DNA of 15,431 bases from RGIG5472 sp051867615. Its GTDB lineage: Bacteria; Bacillota; Clostridia; Oscillospirales; Oscillospiraceae. Below, piece after piece: positions 5,638-12,867 of this stretch. Below the pieces are notes generated by a model. It was not told the origin of the DNA. It made no database searches and worked only from the letters and a program-made list of their open reading frames with translations. Position 1 is the stretch's first letter. Each line of letters begins with the position of its first letter. The stretch is taken from NCBI GenBank assembly GCA_051867615.1, contig JBJDYU010000027.1, positions 1 through 15,431 on the forward strand, in the 5' to 3' direction. A program made the position numbers and the translations under genes.

Positions 5638-6534
5638 TTAGGCAATGCCCTTGGCAGCGTCGCGGCGAGCGTCGCGGATCATGGAGTAAGCGACCCACAG
5701 CATAACCACGGCCACGATGAAGGTCAGGTACTTGATGGGCAGGGAGGTAACGACCTTCCAAGCGATCAGCACGCCGAAGATACCGCCGATCATGTTGCCG
5801 AAGACAGCGATAACGTCGTAGCGGGACTTCTTGATGAACACGATGGAGTTCGCGGGCATCAGCAGAGCGCAGGAGCCCATGAACACGGGGAAGCAAGCGC
5901 CGGCGTCAACACCGAGCAGCATGCACAGAGCCATGCAGGGAGCATACAGACCGAAGCCGATGTCCATCAGGGCGCCGAAGATCAGGTTGCCGACGACGGC
6001 GACAGCGAACTTCCAGCCAGTCAGGCCGATAGCAGTGCCTTCCAGAGAGAAGGGGCCAAGGCCCAGGGTCTTGACGATCATCACGACGCCAGCCAGGACC
6101 AGGAAGATAGCCATGCCGTAACGGATCATGTTACGGGACCACTTGGTGACGATCTCAGCGCCGCCGTAGGAGCCGATCATGGAAGCCACGCACATGACAA
6201 CCAGGAACACGGGATCGCAGTCCACGGAAGTGGTGAAGATCAGAGCCTCGAAGATAACGGGGAAGGTATCGCCGACATTCAGAGTGCCGGGCAGATCGAT
6301 ATCATCGATGACCTTGCCAGCCTTGTACAGGAAGGTGGACGGGGCGAAGGAACCGATGCCCAGGGTGTCCAGCAGGTTGCAGATGAAACCGATGCCGAGG
6401 CACCAGCCCCACTTCTTGGCGGAGCCGCCGTACAGCTCGCCCTTGTGGTTCTTGTTGACGTCGAAGCAAACCATCAGCGTAATGCCGAGGAAGCAGATCG
6501 CCAGCACGACTTGCAGGATAAGTACCAGATTCAT
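5638..6534 (-). CDS. TSUP-family permease (TauE/SafE-like), substrate unknown
   Basis: A 298-residue integral membrane protein. I count about eight hydrophobic segments, for example near residues 2-24, 42-65, 106-128, 137-157, 167-190, 221-248 and 258-283. Two halves carry a similar motif, LLDTLGIGSFAP (54-65) and LMDIGFGLYAP (179-189). This internal duplication is typical of the TSUP (TauE/SafE) family, whose members move sulfite, sulfonates or organic anions. The start at 6534 is chosen over upstream ATGs at 6603 and 6594 because GGAGGG lies seven bases before it and the hydrophobic N-terminus begins there. It has its own strong promoter and terminator. The substrate cannot be told from sequence; its neighbours suggest a link to Stickland metabolism, or to sulfur or selenium supply, but this is inference. 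Confidence 0.85.
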   Translation of the reverse strand: MNLVLILQVVLAICFLGITLMVCFDVNKNHKGELYGGSAKKWGWCLGIGFICNLLDTLGIGSFAPSTFLYKAGKVIDDIDLPGTLNVGDTFPVIFEALIFTTSVDCDPVFLVVMCVASMIGSYGGAEIVTKWSRNMIRYGMAIFLVLAGVVMIVKTLGLGPFSLEGTAIGLTGWKFAVAVVGNLIFGALMDIGFGLYAPCMALCMLLGVDAGACFPVFMGSCALLMPANSIVFIKKSRYDVIAVFGNMIGGIFGVLIAWKVVTSLPIKYLTFIVAVVMLWVAYSMIRDARRDAAKGIA

Positions 6535-6638
6535 ATTTTTCCCTCCATATAAGATTGAAAAAGTGCAATGGGAACGATAAATGGTCCGGCACATATTCCC
6601 CAAAATGCCAAACCTTTAACATTCCCGGTTACGAGGTC

Positions 6639-6667
6639 ATTATAGCAACACAATTCGATTAGGTCAA
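6639..6667 (-). promoter_or_regulatory. Sigma-A promoter of the permease gene
   Basis: On the minus strand: TTGACC (6667-6662), a 17-base spacer, TATAAT (6644-6639). The start is near 6632, with a leader of about 98 bases before the ATG at 6534. I recognise no riboswitch or terminator-type hairpin in the leader. Confidence 0.7.
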
Positions 6668-6998
6668 GAGAAATTTTGGTCTATAGAAAAAAACAATAGC
6701 CCTTTTGGCGGAAAGATGAAAAAAACTTGTGCAAAATGTTCAAATTGACAATAATTTGTCGGGCTGGGCGTCCCGGAAAAGGGAAACCTCCCGGGACCGG
6801 AGAAAGCCCCGCCTGCCCGACCGCCCTGCGTTCCGGTCAAAATGACGGAAAAGCCGGGGCGCTTCTGGGAGGTTTTCACAAGTGCCTGCGCCGCCCGGGC
6901 CTGTTCCGCCCAAAAACCGGGTGGAAAAACAGTGGAAAACCTTGCCGCAAAAGGAAGAATCCGGCCGCAGCGGGGCGAAGAAGGGCGAAGCTCTGCGG
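6668..6998. other. Non-coding divergent spacer with a GC-rich double hairpin
   Basis: About 330 bases without a convincing gene. An AT-rich left end (to ~6757) changes abruptly to GC-rich sequence. A nested hairpin joins GTCGGGC (6758-6764) with GCCCGAC (6815-6821) and, inside it, GTCCCGG (6770-6776) with CCGGGAC (6791-6797). A second hairpin follows at 6831-6850 (TTCCG...CGGAA). Neither has a T-tract on either strand, so they are not intrinsic terminators. A weak promoter, TTGTGC-17-AATAAT (6727-6755), points into them. The frames open across here lack ribosome sites and family motifs. Confidence 0.45.
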
Positions 6999-7027
6999 TT
7001 GACCGGGGAGAAAAAATGCGGTATGAT
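6999..7027 (+). promoter_or_regulatory. Sigma-A promoter of the glg operon
   Basis: TTGACC (6999-7004), a 17-base spacer, TATGAT (7022-7027). The start is near 7034, about 63 bases before the glgB ATG. No clear cre (CcpA) site is visible around it. Confidence 0.65.
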
Positions 7028-7096
7028 TACGAGTAGATACAGGCTGTGGAAATATTTTCTGTTTGGCCCCGGGCGGACGGAGGGAAAGGAAGTGTC

Positions 7097-9040
7097 ATGC
7101 ACATGGAACACATGAAGGATTTGAACCGGGAGGAGCTGCTCTGGCGCTTTCACGAGGGGACGGAGACGTACGCGTACCGTTTCTTCGGCGCCCATCCCGA
7201 ACAGGGGGAGGACGGGCCCTGCTGGCGCTTCCGCGTCTGGGCGCCTCAGGCACAGGCTGTGGCTCTGGTCGGCCCCTTCAACGGCTGGGACGAGACGGCC
7301 TGCCCGCTGGAAAACGCGGGGAGTGAGGTCTGGGAATGCGTTGTGCCGGGTCTGCGGGAGCCGGAGGAATATAAATATGTGATCACTGCCCGGGACGGGC
7401 GGAAGCTCTGGAAAGCGGACCCCTATGCCTTTTACGCCTCCCTCAGGCCGGAGACCAATTCCCGGCTCTATGACCCGGAGGGCTATGCGTGGGGGGACGG
7501 CAAGTGGCTGCGCAGCCGCCGTATGCGGGACTGGAGGCAGCGCCCGCTGAATATCTATGAGGTGCATCTGGGCAGCTGGCGGCGGAAGGAGGACGGCTCG
7601 TTTTACGATTACCGCGAGCTTGGCGACGAGCTGGCGGACTACGTCTCGGAGATGGGCTACGACTATGTGGAGCTGCTGCCGGTGACGGAGCATCCCCTGG
7701 ACGCCAGCTGGGGTTATCAGTGCACGGGCTACTTTGCCCCTACTTCGCGCTGGGGCGAGCCGAAGGATTTCAAATATTTTGTAGACAAGCTGCACCAGAA
7801 GGGGATCGGCGTGCTGCTGGATTGGGTGCCGTCCCATTTCTGCAAGGACGCGCAGGGCCTGATGGAGTTTGACGGCAGCTGCTGCTATGAATACGCCGAC
7901 CCGCTGAAGCAGGAGCACAGCGGCTGGGGCACCCGCTCCTTCGACTTCGGCCGGGGCGAGGTGCGGAGCTTCCTTTTCTCCTCCGCCTGCTACTGGATCC
8001 GGGAGTACCATATCGACGGCCTGCGGGTGGACGCCGTGGCCTCCATGCTGTATCTGGACTATGGCCGGCAGGGCGGCGAGTGGCGGCCCAACCGCTTCGG
8101 CGGCAGGGAGAATCTGGAGGCCATCGACTTCCTCCAGACCCTGAACCGGACGGTGCTGGGGCTGGACAAGGGGCTGTTGATGGTGGCGGAGGAGTCCACC
8201 GCCTGGCCTCACGTCACCGGCGATGCGGAGGACGGCCTGGGCTTTTCTCTCAAGTGGAACATGGGCTGGATGAATGATATGTGCCACTATCTGAAGATGG
8301 ACCCCTTCTTCCGCCAGCACCACCACAGGGACGTGACCTTCTCGCTGATGTACGCCTTCTCCGAGCAGTTTTTGCTCCCCATGAGCCACGACGAGGTGGT
8401 ACATATGAAAGGCTCCCTCCGGGGCAAGATGCCCGGGGACGACTGGAAGCAGCTCGCCGGCGTGCGGGGCTTTTACGCCTACATGATGGCCCATCCGGGC
8501 AAGAAGCTCTCCATCATGGGGACGGAGCTGGGCCAGTGGCATGAGTGGAACGCGGAGGGCCAGCTCGACTGGTACCTCCTTGGAAACGACGCGGAGAGCC
8601 GGGAGCATCTGTTCTTCCGGGAGATGCACGAATTCTACCACGCCTCGCCGGAGCTGTACCAGCAGGATTTCAGCTGGGAGGGCTTCCAGTGGCTGGTGGC
8701 GGACGACAACCATAATAATATAGTGGTCTTCCTCCGCCGGGACAAGAAGGGACACGAGCTGCTCTGCGCGGTGAACTTCTCCCCGGAGCCGCAGGAGGAC
8801 TACCGCTTCGGCGTGCCGCCGAAGAAGCAGTGGCAGGAGGTATTCAACACCGACGACGTGCGCTACGGCGGCAGCGGCGTGCTGAATGCCTCTCCTGTCC
8901 TCACCGAGCGCGTTCCCTCCCATAATCTTGAGCAGTCTATTTCTCTGCGCATCCCACCCCTTGGCGCGGTGTTTCTCCGCGGCAGCGGGCGTTTCAATAC
9001 GGGCAAACGAACGGAGACAGAAAGGAAGGACAGCAAATGA
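7097..9040 (+). CDS. glgB: 1,4-alpha-glucan branching enzyme GlgB
   Basis: Forms alpha-1,6 branches in glycogen by cutting an alpha-1,4 chain and re-attaching it. 647 residues, the usual length for short Firmicute GlgB. An N-terminal CBM48 domain (FRVWAPQAQAVALVGPFNGWDE, near 42-63) is followed by the GH13 barrel. The four conserved regions are visible: DWVPSHF (242-248), LRVDAV with the nucleophile Asp312, VAEES with the acid/base Glu365, and SHDEVVH with Asp432. A C-terminal beta domain follows. The ATG at 7097 is chosen because AAAGGAAG stands just upstream; the frame extends to an ATG at 7046 without a good ribosome site. It is the first gene of the glg operon and its stop overlaps the glgC start in ATGA. 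Confidence 0.96.
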   Translation: MHMEHMKDLNREELLWRFHEGTETYAYRFFGAHPEQGEDGPCWRFRVWAPQAQAVALVGPFNGWDETACPLENAGSEVWECVVPGLREPEEYKYVITARDGRKLWKADPYAFYASLRPETNSRLYDPEGYAWGDGKWLRSRRMRDWRQRPLNIYEVHLGSWRRKEDGSFYDYRELGDELADYVSEMGYDYVELLPVTEHPLDASWGYQCTGYFAPTSRWGEPKDFKYFVDKLHQKGIGVLLDWVPSHFCKDAQGLMEFDGSCCYEYADPLKQEHSGWGTRSFDFGRGEVRSFLFSSACYWIREYHIDGLRVDAVASMLYLDYGRQGGEWRPNRFGGRENLEAIDFLQTLNRTVLGLDKGLLMVAEESTAWPHVTGDAEDGLGFSLKWNMGWMNDMCHYLKMDPFFRQHHHRDVTFSLMYAFSEQFLLPMSHDEVVHMKGSLRGKMPGDDWKQLAGVRGFYAYMMAHPGKKLSIMGTELGQWHEWNAEGQLDWYLLGNDAESREHLFFREMHEFYHASPELYQQDFSWEGFQWLVADDNHNNIVVFLRRDKKGHELLCAVNFSPEPQEDYRFGVPPKKQWQEVFNTDDVRYGGSGVLNASPVLTERVPSHNLEQSISLRIPPLGAVFLRGSGRFNTGKRTETERKDSK

Positions 9041-10239
9041 AGAAAAAATGTATCGCCATGCTGCTGGCGGGCGGACAGGGCAGCCGCCTGTACGTGCTCA
9101 CCAGCGATATGGCGAAGCCCGCCGTACCCTTCGGCGGGACGCACCGCATTATCGACTTCCCGCTTTCCAACTGCACCAATTCCGGCATCGACACCGTGGG
9201 CGTTCTGACGCAGTACCGGCCGCTGGAGCTGAATACCTACATCGGCAACGGCCAGCCCTGGGACCTGGACCGCAGCGACGGCGGCGTGCATATCCTGCCG
9301 CCCTACCAGTCCGCCGCCGGCGCCACATGGTTCAAGGGTACCGCCAACGCCATCTACCAGAACATCGGCTTTATCGACCTGTACGATCCGGACTATGTGG
9401 TGATCCTCTCCGGCGACCACATTTATAAAATGGACTATGCCGCCATGGTGGAGACCCATGAGAAAAAGAACGCCGCCTGCACCATCTCGGTGATGGAGGT
9501 CCCCTGGGCCGAGGCCAGCCGCTTCGGCATCATGGCGGTGGATGAGGACGACCTCATCACCGAGTTTGAGGAGAAGCCCAAACAGCCCAAGAGCAACCTG
9601 GCCTCCATGGGCATCTACGTCTTCACCTGGCAGAAGCTGCGCCAGGCCCTCATCGACGATGAGAACGACCCCAATTCCTCCAACGACTTCGGCAAGAACG
9701 TGATCCCGGCCATGCTCGCCGCCGGCGAGCGCATGGCGGCCCACCGCTTCCTGGGCTACTGGAAGGACGTGGGCACGCTGGTCTCCCTCTGGGACGCCAA
9801 CATGGATATGCTCATGCGCACGGAGCTGGACCTGCACGACGATAAGTGGCCCATCCGCGCAAAGGTGCCGTCCCTGCCCCCCGCGTTCCTGGGGGCGGCG
9901 GCCAAGGTGGAGCACAGCGCCGTCTCCCGCGGCTGCGACGTGGACGGAACGGTGTTCAACTCCATTCTGTCCTACGGCGTGACGGTGGAGGAGGGCGCCA
10001 CGGTGGAGTACGCCGTGGTCATGCCCGGCGTACATATCGGCGCGGGTGCGGAGGTGCGCTACTGCATTCTGGGCGAAGGCTGCACCGTGGGCGCGGGCGC
10101 GAAGATCGGCGCGGCGCCGGACGGCAGCGACGAATGGGATCTCGCGGTGGTGGGACCCGGCGCGGCCATTGAAAGCGGCGCGGAGGTCCGGCCCGGCGTG
10201 ATGATCAACCGTAAAGGCGAGGAGGTGCGGAAAAAATGA
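9037..10239 (+). CDS. glgC: Glucose-1-phosphate adenylyltransferase, catalytic subunit GlgC
   Basis: Makes ADP-glucose from ATP and glucose-1-phosphate, the committed step of bacterial glycogen synthesis. 400 residues. The N-terminal nucleotidyltransferase domain has LLAGGQGSRL (about 9-18), AKPAVPFGG, the catalytic Asp127 in LSGDH, and the glucose-1-phosphate-binding FEEKP (Lys180). The C-terminal part is a left-handed beta-helix of hexapeptide type (GVTVEEGATVEYAVVMPGVHIGAG). It starts inside the glgB stop (ATGA, 9037-9040), with AAGGAAGG upstream, and ends overlapping glgD in the same way, so the three proteins are translationally coupled. As in Bacillus and Clostridium it is expected to work with GlgD. 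Allosteric control cannot be read from the sequence. Confidence 0.96.
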   Translation: MKKKCIAMLLAGGQGSRLYVLTSDMAKPAVPFGGTHRIIDFPLSNCTNSGIDTVGVLTQYRPLELNTYIGNGQPWDLDRSDGGVHILPPYQSAAGATWFKGTANAIYQNIGFIDLYDPDYVVILSGDHIYKMDYAAMVETHEKKNAACTISVMEVPWAEASRFGIMAVDEDDLITEFEEKPKQPKSNLASMGIYVFTWQKLRQALIDDENDPNSSNDFGKNVIPAMLAAGERMAAHRFLGYWKDVGTLVSLWDANMDMLMRTELDLHDDKWPIRAKVPSLPPAFLGAAAKVEHSAVSRGCDVDGTVFNSILSYGVTVEEGATVEYAVVMPGVHIGAGAEVRYCILGEGCTVGAGAKIGAAPDGSDEWDLAVVGPGAAIESGAEVRPGVMINRKGEEVRKK

Positions 10240-11348
10240 ACGAGCTGCACGGCATCATTTTCTCTTATGAGCGGCCCAACGCCCTCCGGGAGCTGATCGA
10301 GCCCCGGGTGGCGGCGTCCATTCCCTTCGGCGGACGGTTCCGGGTGGTGGATTTCGTCCTTTCCAACATGGTCAACGCCGGCATCACGGATGTGGGCGTG
10401 GTGATGCACGGAAAATACCAGAGCCTGCTGGACCATCTCGGCACCGGCAAGGACTGGGACCTTTCCCGGCGGCACGGGGGACTGAAGCTGCTGCCCCTCT
10501 CCGCCAATGCCGACGCCGCCTGCGCGGAGGATTTCCATGGCCGCATCGCGGCGCTGCACGGCGTGCTGAGCTATCTGCAGGAGATCCGGCAGGAGTATGT
10601 GGTCATGGCGGACAGCGACGTGGTCATCAACCTGCCCATCCGGGACGTGCTGGCGCAGCATATCGCCACCGGCGCGGACGTGACGGTGGTCTGCACGGCG
10701 GACCTCAGGGACGCGGAGAACTGCTCCTGCTTCAAACTGGACGACAGCGGCCGCATTCTGGAGACCGCCTATAACCAGCATACCCCCACGGGCTACCGCT
10801 CGCTGGAGATCTTCCTGCTCTCCACGAAGAAGCTCATCGAGCTGGTGGAGGACTGCATCAGCCGGGACGTCACCAGCTGGCGCCGCGGCGTGCTGCAGGG
10901 CAAGGTCCACGAGCTGCGCCTGCAGGCCTATGTCTGGGACGGCTACGCCGCCCAGATCCGCAGCATCAAGCAGTATTATGACCGCAGCATGGAGCTGCTG
11001 CAAAGCAGCATCCGCAAGGAGCTGTTCCGCTCTGACCGGCCCATCCGCGCCAAGGACAGCAGCAATCTCGCGAGCTATGTGGACGAGAACTGCCGCTGCG
11101 TCAACTCCCTCATCGCGGACAGCTGCGATATCAAGGGCAACGTGGAAAACAGCATCCTTTTCCCCGGCGTGAAGGTCGGCAAGGGCGCGGAGGTGAAAAA
11201 CTGCATTCTCTTTAAGAACACCTCCGTGGGCGAGGGCTGCGTCCTGCAGTACGCCATCCTCGACAAGAACTGCCGCATCCTCCCAGACCGCACCCTCGTG
11301 GGGCATGAGAGCTACCCGATGGTGGTGGGAAAGGATATGGAGATCTGA
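10236..11348 (+). CDS. glgD: Glucose-1-phosphate adenylyltransferase, GlgD-type non-catalytic subunit
   Basis: 370 residues, homologous to GlgC (IPFGGRFRVVDFVLSN against VPFGGTHRIIDFPLSN; GKDWDLSRRHGG against GQPWDLDRSDGG). The nucleotide-binding loop is degenerate: GlgC has LAGGQGSRL, while GlgD has IFSYERPNALREL. The catalytic SGDH is replaced by ADSDV. A C-terminal beta-helix is kept (SCDIKGNVENSILFPGVKVGKGAEVKNC). In Firmicutes GlgD is known to be inactive alone but to raise the activity of GlgC in a mixed complex; that role is inferred here. It starts in an ATGA overlap with glgC (10236-10239), with GAGGAGG just upstream. A 46-base gap separates it from glgA. Confidence 0.95.
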   Translation: MNELHGIIFSYERPNALRELIEPRVAASIPFGGRFRVVDFVLSNMVNAGITDVGVVMHGKYQSLLDHLGTGKDWDLSRRHGGLKLLPLSANADAACAEDFHGRIAALHGVLSYLQEIRQEYVVMADSDVVINLPIRDVLAQHIATGADVTVVCTADLRDAENCSCFKLDDSGRILETAYNQHTPTGYRSLEIFLLSTKKLIELVEDCISRDVTSWRRGVLQGKVHELRLQAYVWDGYAAQIRSIKQYYDRSMELLQSSIRKELFRSDRPIRAKDSSNLASYVDENCRCVNSLIADSCDIKGNVENSILFPGVKVGKGAEVKNCILFKNTSVGEGCVLQYAILDKNCRILPDRTLVGHESYPMVVGKDMEI

Positions 11349-11394
11349 AAAATAAGCGCCGCGCGGCAGCGGGATATGAGAAAGGAGAAGCTCT

Positions 11395-12831
11395 ATGAAG
11401 ATTCTGTATGCGACCAGCGAAGCGGTCCCCTTCTGCAAGACCGGCGGTCTCGCGGATGTGTCGGGCAGCCTTCCCAAGACCCTGGCGGCGGAAGGCGAGG
11501 AGGTGGCCGTGATTTTGCCGCTGTACCGCAGCGTGCGGCAGGCATATGGAGAGCAACTGGAGGACCTGGGCCACACCTATGTGGACCTGGCCTGGCGGCG
11601 CCAGTACTGCGGTGTGTTCCGCCTGCGGCAGGACGGCGTGACCTGGCTGTTTGTGGATAATGAGCAGTATTTCGACCGCGACGGGCTGTACGGCCATTTT
11701 GACGACGCGGAGCGCTTCGCGTTTTTCTCCCGGGCGGTGCTCAGCACCTTCGAGCTGACGGGCTTCCGGCCGGAGGTCATCCACTGCAGCGACTGGCAGA
11801 CGGCTCTGATTCCCATTTATATCCAGGACGAAAATGCCCGCAGCGATTATTTTAGGGACATACGAACCGTCCTGACCATCCATAATATCGAGTATCAGGG
11901 CCGCTTCAGCCGTCTGGTGCTGACCGACGTCTGCGGCCTGCACGAGGGCTGGTTCGACGAGGGGACCATACGCTTTGACGGCGACGTGAACTTCCTCAAG
12001 GGCGCGATCCTGTGCGCGGACGCGGTGACTACCGTGAGTCCCACCTACGCCCAGCAGCTGAAGGACCCCGCCTACGCCCACGGTCTGCACGAGGTGCTGC
12101 GCCGGTGCTCGCACAAGCTTTTCGGCGTGCTCAACGGCATCGACACCGTGCGCTACGACCCGGCCACCGACCGGGCGCTGCAGGCGAACTACGGCCCGGA
12201 TGACCTCTCCGGCAAGGCGGCGGACAAGGCGTATCTCCAGCGGAAGCTGGGCCTGCCGGAGGACCCGCAGGCGCCCCTCATCGCCATGGTGACCCGTCTG
12301 GTGGGCCACAAGGGCCTGGATTTGGTGGCCGCCGTGGGCGAGGAGCTGATGCAGCAGCACGTGCAGCTGGCGGTGCTGGGCACGGGCGAAGCGGGCTTTG
12401 AGCGCTATTTCCAGCAGCTGCGGGACCGCTATCCCCATAAGACCGCGGTGTACTTCGGCTATGACGCGCAGCTGGCGCAGGAGCTGTACGCCGGCGCGGA
12501 CCTGTTCCTGATGCCCTCCCGCAGCGAGCCCTGCGGCCTCAGCCAGATGATCGCCATGCGCTACGGCACGGTGCCCATCGTGCGGGAGACCGGCGGTCTG
12601 AAGGACACCGTCCATGCGTATGAGGCATGGAGCGGCGAGGGCAACGGCTTTACCTTCGCCGACTATAACGCCGGGGATATGCTCTATGTCATCCGGGAAG
12701 CGCTGGACCTCTACTGGCGGGAGCGGCCCGCTTTCGCCACGCTGCAGCGGCGGGGCATGACCGCGGACTTCAGCTGGCAGCGCAGCGCCCGGGACTATAT
12801 GCGCATCTACCGTCAGGTGGCGGACCGCTGA
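11395..12831 (+). CDS. glgA: Glycogen synthase GlgA (ADP-glucose-dependent)
   Basis: Transfers glucose from ADP-glucose to the non-reducing end of a growing alpha-1,4-glucan. 478 residues, the standard GT5 length. The N-terminal GT5 domain begins MKILYATSEAVPFCKTGGLADVSG, with the ADP-glucose-binding Lys15 of KTGGL. HNIEYQG and the GLHEGWFDEG loop follow. The C-terminal Rossmann domain has VTRLVGHKGLDL and PSRSEPCGLSQM, with the conserved Glu378, then VRETGGLKDTV. The start is fixed by AAAGGAG about eight bases upstream. It lies between glgD and glgP, 36 bases before glgP, in the same operon order as Bacillus subtilis glgBCDAP. Confidence 0.96.
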   Translation: MKILYATSEAVPFCKTGGLADVSGSLPKTLAAEGEEVAVILPLYRSVRQAYGEQLEDLGHTYVDLAWRRQYCGVFRLRQDGVTWLFVDNEQYFDRDGLYGHFDDAERFAFFSRAVLSTFELTGFRPEVIHCSDWQTALIPIYIQDENARSDYFRDIRTVLTIHNIEYQGRFSRLVLTDVCGLHEGWFDEGTIRFDGDVNFLKGAILCADAVTTVSPTYAQQLKDPAYAHGLHEVLRRCSHKLFGVLNGIDTVRYDPATDRALQANYGPDDLSGKAADKAYLQRKLGLPEDPQAPLIAMVTRLVGHKGLDLVAAVGEELMQQHVQLAVLGTGEAGFERYFQQLRDRYPHKTAVYFGYDAQLAQELYAGADLFLMPSRSEPCGLSQMIAMRYGTVPIVRETGGLKDTVHAYEAWSGEGNGFTFADYNAGDMLYVIREALDLYWRERPAFATLQRRGMTADFSWQRSARDYMRIYRQVADR

Positions 12832-12867
12832 ACGAAAGAAATCTGGAAGAAGGATGAACAAAAATAT

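Noticed and set aside
6534..6603. Upstream ATGs at 6603 and 6594 as the permease start
   Set aside because: They lack ribosome sites and would add a polar, Cys/Arg-containing segment before the first membrane helix. ATG 6534 has GGAGGG at the right distance.
6745..6750. TTGACA as the -35 box of a promoter for the glg operon
   Set aside because: No -10 box lies 16-18 bases downstream; the sequence there is GC-rich. TTGACC-17-TATGAT at 6999-7027 is the better glg promoter.
6740..8923. 727-codon minus-strand ORF antisense to glgB
   Set aside because: Same GC-driven shadow effect; low-complexity His/Val/Pro-rich translation and no ribosome site tied to a promoter.
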